Source: Paenibacillus macerans (GTDB lineage Bacteria > Bacillota > Bacilli > Paenibacillales > Paenibacillaceae). From it: a DNA stretch of 64,000 nt. This document shows positions 10,247 through 17,787 of this stretch, piece by piece. The notes under the pieces were generated by a model. That model had not been told where the DNA came from, searched no databases, and saw only the letters and a program-made list of their open reading frames with translations. Position 1 is the stretch's first letter. Each line of letters starts with the position of its first letter. The DNA lies in contig NZ_UGSI01000002.1 in the NCBI RefSeq assembly GCF_900454495.1, positions 965,001 through 1,029,000 of the forward strand, given 5' to 3'. A program made the position numbers and the translations under genes.

Positions 10247-10975
10247 ATGTTTACGAAATCGATTCCTAACATGTTCACCTTGGGGAACATGCTGCTCGGA
10301 ATGCTGGCGATCATAATGGCGCTGGAAGGACGTTACAGCTTAGCGGCCATTATGGTGATCGTCGCCATGCTGCTCGACGGATTGGACGGACGGGTCGCGC
10401 GGGCGCTGAATGCCCAAAGCGAATTCGGCAAAGAGCTCGATTCCTTATCGGACATTATTTCATTCGGCGTCGCTCCTGCACTGATTATGTATTTGGTCTC
10501 TTTTCCGGAACTTCAGCCCGGTTTGGCGTGGGTGGTGACGGCTCTTTTCCCGATGTGCGGAGCTTTGAGATTAGCAAGGTTCAACGTGCAAAAGGGAGCT
10601 CCGGGATATTTTGTCGGATTGCCGATCCCGGCGGCGGGCGGTGTGGCGGCCACCCTGTCATTGTTTAATAAAGATATCTCGGCGGTTTATTGCGCAGCGG
10701 CCATGGTTTTGTTGTCTTATTTGATGGTCAGCACCGTCAGGTATCCGAATTTCAAAAAAATCGGCCTGCCGAAAAAAGCGGTCGTATATACGCCCATCGT
10801 CGTCATCGCCGCCGTTGTGCTCGCCGTGGCATTTCCGGATCAGCTTTCCAAGCTGATTTTCATTCCGCTGCTGCTGTACGCCGCCTATGGACTGCGGCAA
10901 AATATCGGCAGGGCGCTCCGCCGTAAACGAAGAGACGAAAACGAAACGGAAGAATTGTATCGGCCGAAACGCTGA
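10247..10975 (+). CDS. pssA: CDP-diacylglycerol-serine O-phosphatidyltransferase
   Basis: 242 aa from the ATG at 10247. An in-frame GTG at 10238 is part of the ribosome binding site gaggtg, so it is not the start. Known role: membrane enzyme making phosphatidylserine, precursor of phosphatidylethanolamine. Seen: the CDP-alcohol phosphotransferase signature DG-x2-AR-x8-G-x3-D-x3-D beginning about residue 47 (DGRVARALNAQSEFGKELD, then SLSD) and about six hydrophobic helices. The tail is basic and charged (RRKRRDENETEEL). No decarboxylase gene is adjacent. Lies 52 bases after disA, possibly in the same transcript. Confidence 0.93.
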   Translation: MFTKSIPNMFTLGNMLLGMLAIIMALEGRYSLAAIMVIVAMLLDGLDGRVARALNAQSEFGKELDSLSDIISFGVAPALIMYLVSFPELQPGLAWVVTALFPMCGALRLARFNVQKGAPGYFVGLPIPAAGGVAATLSLFNKDISAVYCAAAMVLLSYLMVSTVRYPNFKKIGLPKKAVVYTPIVVIAAVVLAVAFPDQLSKLIFIPLLLYAAYGLRQNIGRALRRKRRDENETEELYRPKR

Positions 10976-10981
10976 TATGCG

Positions 10982-11027
10982 AAAAAAGGCATGGATCTCC
11001 GCCGGACGGAAGGATCGATGCCTTTTT
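10982..11027 (+). terminator. Terminator after pssA
   Basis: aaaaaaggcat ... atgccttttt, extended by gatc/gatc around one mismatch; the A-run and T-run make it potentially bidirectional, which would also serve the reverse gene at 11313-11708. Confidence 0.85.
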
Positions 11028-11091
11028 AAGTATAAGTATGATAAGCGCTGCTGCGGTTGACTTTACGGCATGAGAAACCCTCTCTGTTACC

Positions 11092-11274
11092 AAATGCAAA
11101 AGCACAGTTCATTTATCGTAAATCTCCGTTTTTGGGCGATTGAAATGCAAAAGCACATCTGAATATCGGTAATTTGAAGAAAAAGTGGCTTTTAACCGGA
11201 AATGAACTGCACATTTGCATTTGACGAGCCGATTCAGGGGCACTTAGGCGAAAAAGGCCTGCACTTTTACATTT
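11092..11274. repeat. Intergenic repeat built of aaatgcaaaagca units
   Basis: Four related units: aaatgcaaaagcacagttc (from 11092), aaatgcaaaagcaca (from 11143), and inverted copies aatgaactgcacatttgca (11201-11219) and gcacttttacattt (11261-11274). The first and third are near-perfect complements over 23 bases, so the region can fold into a long stem. It fills the gap between pssA and the reverse gene; no coding capacity. One copy only in the window. Confidence 0.65.
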
Positions 11275-11312
11275 CGTGGATTGTTAAGCGCCTTAGTGTC
11301 ACCGGCAGCCCC

Positions 11313-11708
11313 TTACGATAAATTAAAAAGTCCCAACGTGGCGCATTTCTGGGATTCCCGCTCGATGATCTCGTCCATTTGAATCCCGAGCAAATTGCAA
11401 AGGGCGGACATATAGAAAAGGTTGCGTCCGAGCTCATTGATAATGGCGTCTTTGCAGTTTTCGCATAACTCGCCATGAACATGCTTGGCAATCGTCTCTT
11501 TCGCGTGCTGCAAGTCCATGCCCGGCTCGAAATCCTGCTTGGTGGCATGCAGCTCGATGCAGCCGCATTCGGTGACGGACTTGGTCACGGAACGGACGGC
11601 GGCCGCGTTGGTTTGTCCCATTTTCGACAAAACATCCAGCAAACTGCGGTGACGGAGCAACAGTTCGGAAACTTGTTCTTGAAAAGACTGAAGGCTTGGT
11701 GCGCTCAT
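11313..11708 (-). CDS. Small conserved cysteine-containing protein, unknown function
   Basis: 131 aa on the minus strand, the only convincing reverse gene of the window. Ribosome binding site aggtgg (complement of 11716-11721) about 7 bases from ATG. Predicted mostly helical. Seen: N-terminal heptad-rich stretch (SFQEQVSELLLRHRSLLDVLSK), an ECGC pair, a CENC pair around residue 82 and a KCATLGLFNL ending. The C-terminal half (NELGRNLFYMSALCNLLGI) recalls MazG-like pyrophosphohydrolase helices, but catalytic acidic motifs are not evident, so no function is assigned. The cysteines could bind metal. It diverges from yacL, sharing a 207-base gap with it. Confidence 0.75.
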   Translation of the reverse strand: MSAPSLQSFQEQVSELLLRHRSLLDVLSKMGQTNAAAVRSVTKSVTECGCIELHATKQDFEPGMDLQHAKETIAKHVHGELCENCKDAIINELGRNLFYMSALCNLLGIQMDEIIERESQKCATLGLFNLS

Positions 11709-11915
11709 TTTCCATCCACCTCAATATATATGAATTGAATTCATTATATGCCACATTTTCCCCACTTATCAACCAGAAATCCCATAGCGATGGGCCTTCT
11801 CCTTCATATCGGCCGTTTGCCGTTTTCCAAAAAAAGTTATCCCCCACCGATTACGTCTCCAAAATTTGGATCATACTGGATAACGAAGATAGTTATTCAG
11901 GAGGTGAAGATAGAC

Positions 11916-13004
11916 GTGCTGAAAAAATACTTACGGATCGCAGCCGGCCTGTGCGGCGCATGGTTCGGGTACACCGAGGGCGGATTGCTGGGCGTAATGC
12001 CGGAACCGGTTCGTTCCTGGTCCGACGGCATGAGCCCTTTGGCGGTGAACCTGATCATGGCGGCTGCCGGAGCCGCGCTGTTCATGTTCCTGTTTTCGCT
12101 GGCTGCAGATGTCGTATCCGCGAGAATTAAAGCGTGGATCGCCGCGTTGACCCGGATTCCGATGAATGACATGGCGGCCGGCGCGACCGGATTGACTGCG
12201 GGACTTCTTCTTTCTTTAATGGTCTATCCGCTTGCGACCTGGCTCGGATCTCTGGAGAGCTTCGCCCGGTTCGCCGTATCGGCGCTGTTTGGGTACATGG
12301 GGCTTTGCGTTGGACTTGCCAAGAAGGAAGAATTGTCATCATTCTGGAAATCGGGAAAATGGGGAGGCACCGTCCCCGAGGATGAACACGGGTCTAAAGA
12401 ACATAAAATTTTGGACACGAGCGTGATTATCGACGGGAGAATCGCGGATATCTGCAAAACCGGATTCATTGAAGGGACGATCGTGATTCCCGAATTTGTG
12501 CTGGAGGAACTGCAGCATATCGCCGACTCCTCGGATTTGCTCAAACGCAACCGGGGGCGCCGCGGCCTGGACATTTTGAACAAAATCCAAAAAGAGCTGG
12601 ACGTTAAAGTCATGATTTATGAAGGGGATTTTGAGGAGATCTCCGAGGTTGACAGCAAGCTGGTCAAATTGGCCAAGGTGCTGCAGGGCAAAGTCGTCAC
12701 CAACGACTTTAACCTTAACAAGGTATGCGAGCTGCAGGGCGTGTCGGTGCTGAATATCAACGATCTTGCCAATGCCGTGAAACCGGTCGTGCTGCCGGGC
12801 GAGGAAATTATGGTACAAGTCATCAAGGACGGCAAGGAGCATGGACAGGGCGTGGCTTATTTGGACGACGGCACGATGATCGTTGTTGAAGGCGGACGCG
12901 ATTACATCGGGATGATTACGGAGGTTCTGGTGACCAGCGTGCTGCAGACTTCGGCGGGACGGATGATTTTTGCCAAGCCAAAACTGTTGGAAAAAGCCCA
13001 GTAA
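11916..13004 (+). CDS. yacL: PIN/TRAM-domain protein, YacL family
   Basis: 362 aa from GTG 11916; aggagg at 11899-11904 is 11 bases upstream. A longer frame to 11748 has no start signal and runs through the divergent promoter region. Seen: four hydrophobic helices in the first about 120 residues, then a PIN nuclease-like domain beginning ILDTSVIIDGRIAD at about 163, with the other acidic positions (EFVLEEL, DSKL, TNDFNL) present, and a C-terminal TRAM domain (about 290-350). Family proteins of this architecture sit next to ispD throughout Bacilli; the PIN domain predicts RNA cleavage but the substrate is unknown. Confidence 0.9.
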   Translation: MLKKYLRIAAGLCGAWFGYTEGGLLGVMPEPVRSWSDGMSPLAVNLIMAAAGAALFMFLFSLAADVVSARIKAWIAALTRIPMNDMAAGATGLTAGLLLSLMVYPLATWLGSLESFARFAVSALFGYMGLCVGLAKKEELSSFWKSGKWGGTVPEDEHGSKEHKILDTSVIIDGRIADICKTGFIEGTIVIPEFVLEELQHIADSSDLLKRNRGRRGLDILNKIQKELDVKVMIYEGDFEEISEVDSKLVKLAKVLQGKVVTNDFNLNKVCELQGVSVLNINDLANAVKPVVLPGEEIMVQVIKDGKEHGQGVAYLDDGTMIVVEGGRDYIGMITEVLVTSVLQTSAGRMIFAKPKLLEKAQ

Positions 13005-13018
13005 TTCGGTATGATGGG

Positions 13019-13054
13019 AATAAAAGCGCCGGGGGCGGGCCCCCGCGTTTTATT
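13019..13054 (+). terminator. Strong hairpin between yacL and ispD
   Basis: aataaaagcg-c-cgggggc / gcccccg-cgttttatt: about 16 bp with one bulged C and a 2-base loop, flanked by an A-run and a T-rich run. Looks like a (bidirectional) terminator, but lies only 26 bases before ispD, so it may act as a partial attenuator. Confidence 0.7.
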
Positions 13055-13079
13055 CTGGGCTAAGGTGAGGCAGATTACG

Positions 13080-13838
13080 ATGGCGGCTGGGCAAAAAGGA
13101 ATTTTCGGAGCGGTGGTGGTGGCGGCGGGACGGGGAAGCCGGATGGGAACGCGCGAAAGCAAGCAGTATTTGATGCTTGAGGACAAGCCGATTTTCATCC
13201 ATACCCTCGAGGCGTTCGACCGCCATCCCGAGATCGCCGAAATGGTGCTCGTCACCGGCAGGCAGGATGTGGACCGCTGCCGGTCCTGGATTGCCGAATT
13301 CGGCATGACCAAACAAGTGCAAGTAATTCCGGGCGGCGCCGAGCGTCAGCAATCGGTATACCAGGGGCTGCTGCATATCAGCGCGCCATGGGTACTGGTG
13401 CATGATGGCGTCCGCCCTTTTGTTACGCGGGAACAAATCAGCGCCTGCTGCGAGGCGGCCATCGAGCATGGAGCGTCCGTACTGGCCGTTCCGGTGAAGG
13501 ATACGATCAAGCAGGCCGACGGCCGGGGCTGGGTCGCGTCTACGCTGGACCGCCGCGTGTTGTGGGCGATTCAGACGCCGCAGGCTTTTCGCCGGGACGA
13601 TCTGCTGGCCGCGCACGAACGGGCCGAGCGGGAGGGCTTCACGGGCACCGATGACTCGATGCTGGTGGAGCGGCTTGGCATTCCGGTCAAGCTCGTTGAA
13701 GGCGCGTACAGCAATATTAAGATTACGACGCCGGAGGACCTGGACTATGCGGAGTTTATCCGCGGGAAGGAGCGCCCGCAAGGGGAGGGGCACCCAGAAG
13801 TGAGGGAGTGCCCGGAAGGAGGGAACACCCGGAAGTGA
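13080..13838 (+). CDS. ispD: IspD, 2-C-methyl-D-erythritol 4-phosphate cytidylyltransferase
   Basis: 252 aa from ATG 13080, with aaggtgagg 10 bases upstream; an upstream in-frame ATG at 13011 lies before the hairpin and is rejected. Known role: third step of the MEP isoprenoid pathway (CTP + MEP to CDP-ME). Seen: nucleotide-binding loop AAGRGSRMG (about 15-23) with KQY following, HDGVRPF at about 107, TPQAFR, and TEDSM-like TGTDDSM. The last about 25 residues are an unusual charged tail encoded by small imperfect DNA repeats (gggag.gcccggaag). Confidence 0.95.
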   Translation: MAAGQKGIFGAVVVAAGRGSRMGTRESKQYLMLEDKPIFIHTLEAFDRHPEIAEMVLVTGRQDVDRCRSWIAEFGMTKQVQVIPGGAERQQSVYQGLLHISAPWVLVHDGVRPFVTREQISACCEAAIEHGASVLAVPVKDTIKQADGRGWVASTLDRRVLWAIQTPQAFRRDDLLAAHERAEREGFTGTDDSMLVERLGIPVKLVEGAYSNIKITTPEDLDYAEFIRGKERPQGEGHPEVRECPEGGNTRK

Positions 13839-14195
13839 AGGAGCAATAGACTTGTTGTAGTCACAATACTTTCGGGATTTTCCGGTAGAAGTACAGGTTA
13901 TCGATGGGGCTCCGGAGGCGGCGGAATTCTAACGGTTGCAGCAGCCGCTATTTTGCGAAAAAAGGCTTTTTTTATATTTTAACGGTTGTCAGCACCGTTA
14001 TCGGCTTTAATTCGCAGGCGAAATAAGCGGCATGGCATCCGTTAGAACTTGAAAACAATGTTTTTGGGGCAAATAGCGGCTGTGGCAACCGTTAGAAAAT
14101 TTTGTAGCTAGAAACGAAGCTGGTCAGATTTTTAGCAAACGTTAGTGCGTCGCTAGATGTGTTTTGTAAAAATTCGCAGGGAGAGGGATTCACAC
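13839..14195. other. Gene-free gap between ispD and ispF
   Basis: In Bacillus these two genes nearly touch; here 357 bases separate them. The gap is occupied by the four-unit palindromic repeat (13927-14097). No gene or clear promoter was seen in the remainder. Confidence 0.6.
13927..14097. repeat. Four-unit palindromic intergenic repeat, copy 2
   Basis: Same family as 2318-2507. Terminal arms ttctaacggttgcagcagcc (13927-) and its complement ending gcaaccgttagaa at 14097 match over 27 bases with two mismatches. A nested inner pair (ttttaacggttgtcagcacc / ggcatccgttagaa) lies inside. It separates ispD from ispF and probably inserted there. Confidence 0.8.
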
Positions 14196-14684
14196 ATGTT
14201 TATCGTGGGACAAGGTTTTGACGTGCATCAGCTCGTGGAGGGCAGGCCGTGCATCATCGGCGGAGTAACGATTCCGTATGAAAAAGGGCTGCTTGGACAT
14301 TCGGACGCCGACGTGCTGCTGCATGCGGTAAGCGATGCGATATTGGGGGCGCTGGGGCTTGGGGACATCGGACGCCATTTCCCCGATACCGACCCGGCTT
14401 TTAAGGACGCGGACAGCGTCAAGCTGCTCGAACGCGTCTGGGAAATGGCCGTGGAGAAAGGATACCGGCTGGGGAACCTGGACGCCACCATCATTGCCCA
14501 GAAGCCTAAAATGGCGCCGTACATTCCGCAAATGGCGGAAATTATCGCCCGGGCGGTCGGGTCCGACCCGCGGCGGGTCAACGTGAAAGCCACGACGACG
14601 GAGCAGCTCGGCTTTACCGGGCGGGGCGAAGGGATTGCCGCCCAATGCATCGTTTCTCTTGTCTCCAATGGGGCGTCATTATAA
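14196..14684 (+). CDS. ispF: IspF, 2-C-methyl-D-erythritol 2,4-cyclodiphosphate synthase
   Basis: 162 aa from ATG 14196 (gggagaggg 8 bases upstream); an in-frame ATG at 14157 lacks a binding site. Known role: cyclises CDP-ME 2-phosphate, fifth MEP step; trimeric zinc enzyme. Seen: GQGFDVHQL with metal ligands D9 and H11, GHSDADVLLHA with H43, and the C-terminal KATTTEQLGFTGRGEGIAA. Typical length and intact ligands. Together with ispD and yacL it forms the conserved isoprenoid pair. Confidence 0.96.
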   Translation: MFIVGQGFDVHQLVEGRPCIIGGVTIPYEKGLLGHSDADVLLHAVSDAILGALGLGDIGRHFPDTDPAFKDADSVKLLERVWEMAVEKGYRLGNLDATIIAQKPKMAPYIPQMAEIIARAVGSDPRRVNVKATTTEQLGFTGRGEGIAAQCIVSLVSNGASL

Positions 14685-14815
14685 GATTATCGAGTTTTGA
14701 TATATAATACGTGTTTTCGCGATAAAAAGACGATTTTTGAACAACCTTTTATAGAGTTTTTGAGCGTGACTGTTTATAATCGTATACATCGTGTATTTAT
14801 AGGGAGGGGATTGTG

Positions 14816-16276
14816 ATGACAGAGGTTCGCGTGCGTTACGCGCCGAGTCCGACGGGTCATTTACATATCGGAAACGCCAGAACGGCGTTGTTTAATTATT
14901 TGTTTGCCAGACATCACGGCGGGAAATTCATTATTCGGATTGAAGATACCGACGTGAAACGGAACGTGGCCGGCGGCGAAGAAAACCAGCTGACCTATTT
15001 GAAATGGCTTGGCATGGATTGGGACGAAAGCGTGGACGTTGGCGGAGATTACGGGCCTTACCGTCAGACGGAGCGGCTTGATCTGTACCGTCCTCATGTG
15101 CAGGACCTGCTTGACCGGGGACTGGCTTACCGCTGCTATTGCACGGAAGAAGAGCTGGAAAAAGAGCGCGAAGAGCAGATGGCGCGGGGCGAAACGCCGC
15201 GTTATTCCGGGAAATGCCGCCATCTGACGCCGGAGCAGCACGCCGCTTACGATGCGGAAGGGCGGCCGTACAGCATCCGTTTCCGCGTCCCGGAAGGGCG
15301 CACCTTCGCGTTTGACGATTTGGTCAAAGGCACGATTTCGTTCGAGTCGGACATCAGCGGGGATTTCGTCATCGTGAAAAAAGACGGCATTCCGACCTAC
15401 AACTTTGCCGTCGTGCTGGACGACCATCTGATGAAGATCAGCCACGTGCTGCGCGGGGAGGACCATGTATCCAACACGCCGCGCCAGCTGATGATTTACG
15501 ACGCATTCGGCTGGGAGCCGCCGGTATTCGGGCATATGACACTGATCGTCGGCGAGAATCACAAAAAGCTGAGCAAGCGCGACGAATCGGTCATTCAGTT
15601 TATTGAGCAGTACGATCAGCTCGGTTATTTGCCGGAGGCGCTATTTAACTTTATCGCCCTGCTGGGCTGGTCGCCGGAAGGCGAAGAGGAGTTCTTCACC
15701 AAGGAAGAGCTGATTTCGATCTTTGACGCGGGCCGTTTGTCCCGCAGCCCGGCGGTTTTCGACACGAACAAGCTGGCTCATCTCAACAACCATTACATTA
15801 AAAACGCCGATTCCGAGCGGATCGTCCGCCTGGCCATTCCGCATCTGCAGAAGGCCGGCCGGCTGCCGGCGGAGCTGACGGCCGAGCAGGAGGCTTGGAC
15901 CAAAGCGCTGGTCGCGTTGTACCAGGAGCAGATGACGGCGGCTTCCGATATCGTGGCGTTGTCGGAACTGTTTTTCCGCAGCGATCTGGAGCTTGAGGAA
16001 GAGGCGGCCGCCGTATTGGCGGAACCGCAGGTGCCGGCCGTGCTGAACGCCTTCCTCGCCAAGGTGGAAGGGCTGGGCGAATACACCGTGGAAAATATCG
16101 CCGCCGCGATCAAAGAGGTGCAGAAAGAAACGGGCAGCAAAGGAAAAGGCTTGTTTATGCCGATCCGCGTGGCGCTGACCGGTCAGATGCACGGCCGCGA
16201 CCTGAACCAGACGATTTTCTTGCTGGGTCAATCCAAGGTTGCGGATCGCCTTAAGGAGCGGATCGCCCGCCTGTAG
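14816..16276 (+). CDS. gltX: Glutamyl-tRNA synthetase
   Basis: 486 aa from ATG 14816; agggagggg at 14801-14809 gives 6-7 bases spacing (a GTG at 14813 is less well placed). Class I synthetase charging tRNA(Glu), and probably tRNA(Gln) for later amidation. Seen: the HIGH-type motif GHLHIGN at 14-20, the ATP-site motif KLSKR at about 251-255, and the C-terminal anticodon-binding helical domain. The 130-base gap before it holds AT-rich promoter-like stretches (TATAAT at 14703 and 14775) but no T-box. A 740-base leader region for cysE follows. Confidence 0.97.
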   Translation: MTEVRVRYAPSPTGHLHIGNARTALFNYLFARHHGGKFIIRIEDTDVKRNVAGGEENQLTYLKWLGMDWDESVDVGGDYGPYRQTERLDLYRPHVQDLLDRGLAYRCYCTEEELEKEREEQMARGETPRYSGKCRHLTPEQHAAYDAEGRPYSIRFRVPEGRTFAFDDLVKGTISFESDISGDFVIVKKDGIPTYNFAVVLDDHLMKISHVLRGEDHVSNTPRQLMIYDAFGWEPPVFGHMTLIVGENHKKLSKRDESVIQFIEQYDQLGYLPEALFNFIALLGWSPEGEEEFFTKEELISIFDAGRLSRSPAVFDTNKLAHLNNHYIKNADSERIVRLAIPHLQKAGRLPAELTAEQEAWTKALVALYQEQMTAASDIVALSELFFRSDLELEEEAAAVLAEPQVPAVLNAFLAKVEGLGEYTVENIAAAIKEVQKETGSKGKGLFMPIRVALTGQMHGRDLNQTIFLLGQSKVADRLKERIARL

Positions 16277-16419
16277 CTATACTAATCTGCGGCAGCCCCG
16301 TGTTTTTTTAATTCTTGTCAGTTCATGAGCCTTTAGGTAATATAAAGGCAGATATACAACATCATTTAAGGCGGGCGAAGCGACGAAAGGGAAGCTTGAC
16401 GGCCGCCTTAATTTCCACC

Positions 16420-16850
16420 GGCATAGATCGGGAGAAGTACGCTTGGAAGCCGTATTCACCAGAGAGGATAACCGGGACCCTTCATGCGGACCGCGCACAG
16501 AAGAATCCAGGCTGGAAGTTATCCGGATACGCCCGGCGGAAATGCACCCGGGAGCTGCGGAAGCGAGCACGCCTTGACCGGGCGAGGTAGCTTCCGCCGT
16601 TTCGTCCGCGTTAAGGACGGCGAAGAGGGAGGGGGGGCCGCCGCTCTGCCGGCCGCTCAAGCGATGCTGAAGTTCGGCCCAAGCTTGGGGCAACACGGAC
16701 CGCACCGGGCGCCTGTCCGGGCGGCCTGCGGCCTCGGGCGCTGTGCGCCTGGCGCGCTGGCGAAGGATTGTACGGCCGCCCCATCCGAAGCAGAGTGGAA
16801 CCGCGCGCAAAGCGCCTCTGCAGCGAAAAGCTGCAGGGGCGCTTTTCTTG
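16420..16850 (+). promoter_or_regulatory. T-box riboswitch, tRNA(Cys)-type, upstream of cysE
   Basis: Seen: stem I elements gggagaagta (16430-16439) and agagag (16461-16466), an apical helix ggataac / gttatcc, and on its 3' side gaaatgcaccc with a candidate specifier TGC (Cys) at 16542-16544 followed by a purine. The antiterminator bulge agagtggaaccgcg is at 16792-16805; its tgga pairs with a U discriminator base, as in tRNA(Cys). A terminator follows (16811-16847). Known mechanism: uncharged tRNA(Cys) stabilises the antiterminator. About 200 GC-rich bases separate stem I from the T-box sequence, longer than usual. Exact 5' end uncertain. Confidence 0.9.
16811..16847 (+). terminator. T-box terminator before cysE
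   Basis: agcgcctctgcagc / gctgcaggggcgct, 14 bp with one T/G pair and a gaaa loop, then tttt c tt. Its 5' arm overlaps the region needed for the antiterminator, the expected mutually exclusive arrangement. Confidence 0.9.
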
Positions 16851-16868
16851 TTTCTGTGCACCGGTGCT

Positions 16869-16943
16869 GATTGGATACTTCCAATAGATCAGGCTCGTTA
16901 GGCCGCAAAATGGGGGGCGGAATCTATTGGAACTTTTCCAATC
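16869..16943. repeat. Inverted repeat between T-box and cysE
   Basis: gattggatacttccaatag (16869-16887) is nearly complementary to ctattggaacttttccaatc (16924-16943); each arm is also itself a small palindrome (ttgga..tccaa). It lies in the cysE leader after the T-box terminator, so it could add a second control point, or be a protein-binding pair of sites. Confidence 0.5.
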
Positions 16944-17008
16944 GGCTCTCGCGCTCGGGGCACCAATTGTGGATGATCGCCATAGGAAAAAGAAGGTGGG
17001 GGGAAGCT

Positions 17009-17668
17009 ATGTTCAAGAGAGTCAGATCCGATATCCAGGCGGTGTTTGATAACGACCCGGCGGCAAGAAGCTGGTTTGAAGTGATTTTTACGTATTCCGG
17101 CCTGCATGCGATTTGGAGCCACCGGATCGCTCACTTCTTCTACCGCCGCCGCTGGTTTACGGTTGCGCGAATCATCTCGCAGGTCAGCCGGTTTTTCACC
17201 GGTATTGAGATCCATCCGGGAGCCCGGATCGGCAAGCGGCTGTTTATCGACCATGGCATGGGCGTCGTCATCGGGGAAACTTGCGAAATCGGGGACGATG
17301 TGGTTATCTATCAGGGAGTCACCTTGGGCGGAAGCGGCAAAGAAAAAGGCAAACGCCACCCGACGATCGGCAATAACGTCGTGATCGGGTCGGGCGCGAA
17401 GGTGCTCGGCTCGTTTAAAGTCGGGGATCAAGTGAACATCGGGGCGAACTCCGTCGTCCTGAAGGAGGTTCCTCCCGGCAGCACCGTCGTGGGGATCCCG
17501 GGGAAGGTGGTCCGTCTGGACGGCAAGCGGCTCGACCGCCTCAGCCATCAGCTGCCCGACCCGATGGTCGACGCGATGCGGGAAATGCAGCGGGAAATCG
17601 AAGCGCTGCGGGGCGAGGTCCGCGATTTGAAGCAGCGGCTGCGCGAGGAGCAGCCTTCGGAGCTGTAA
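17009..17668 (+). CDS. cysE: Serine O-acetyltransferase
   Basis: 219 aa from ATG 17009 with ggtgggggg just upstream; a longer frame starting 16871 begins inside the leader and is rejected. Known role: acetylates L-serine with acetyl-CoA, first step of cysteine synthesis. Seen: N-terminal SATase helical domain, then left-handed beta-helix hexapeptide repeats from about residue 65, catalytic DHG (D81-H82), and the GSGKEKGKRHPTIG loop typical of CysE. The C-terminal 40 residues form a charged coiled-coil-like tail. It heads the T-box-controlled group cysE-cysS-mrnC-rlmB-rae1. Confidence 0.95.
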   Translation: MFKRVRSDIQAVFDNDPAARSWFEVIFTYSGLHAIWSHRIAHFFYRRRWFTVARIISQVSRFFTGIEIHPGARIGKRLFIDHGMGVVIGETCEIGDDVVIYQGVTLGGSGKEKGKRHPTIGNNVVIGSGAKVLGSFKVGDQVNIGANSVVLKEVPPGSTVVGIPGKVVRLDGKRLDRLSHQLPDPMVDAMREMQREIEALRGEVRDLKQRLREEQPSEL

Positions 17669-17787
17669 ACGCCGCGTGAAGAGCGGCCCTTTAACCGTAA
17701 GAACTCCGCTGGTCATGGGCGTTTCACATACGCTTCGAACCGAGTAGGACTTTTGTCGAATAACCTTCAGTCGAAAGGAAAGTGAGT

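Noticed and set aside
14685..14815. T-box or other riboswitch before gltX
   Set aside because: The 130-base gap lacks a tggnaccgcg-type bulge and a terminator; only AT-rich promoter-like stretches.
16277..16870. Several frames between gltX and cysE (both strands)
   Set aside because: The region is explained by the T-box leader; the frames are arginine-rich products of GC-rich non-coding sequence.
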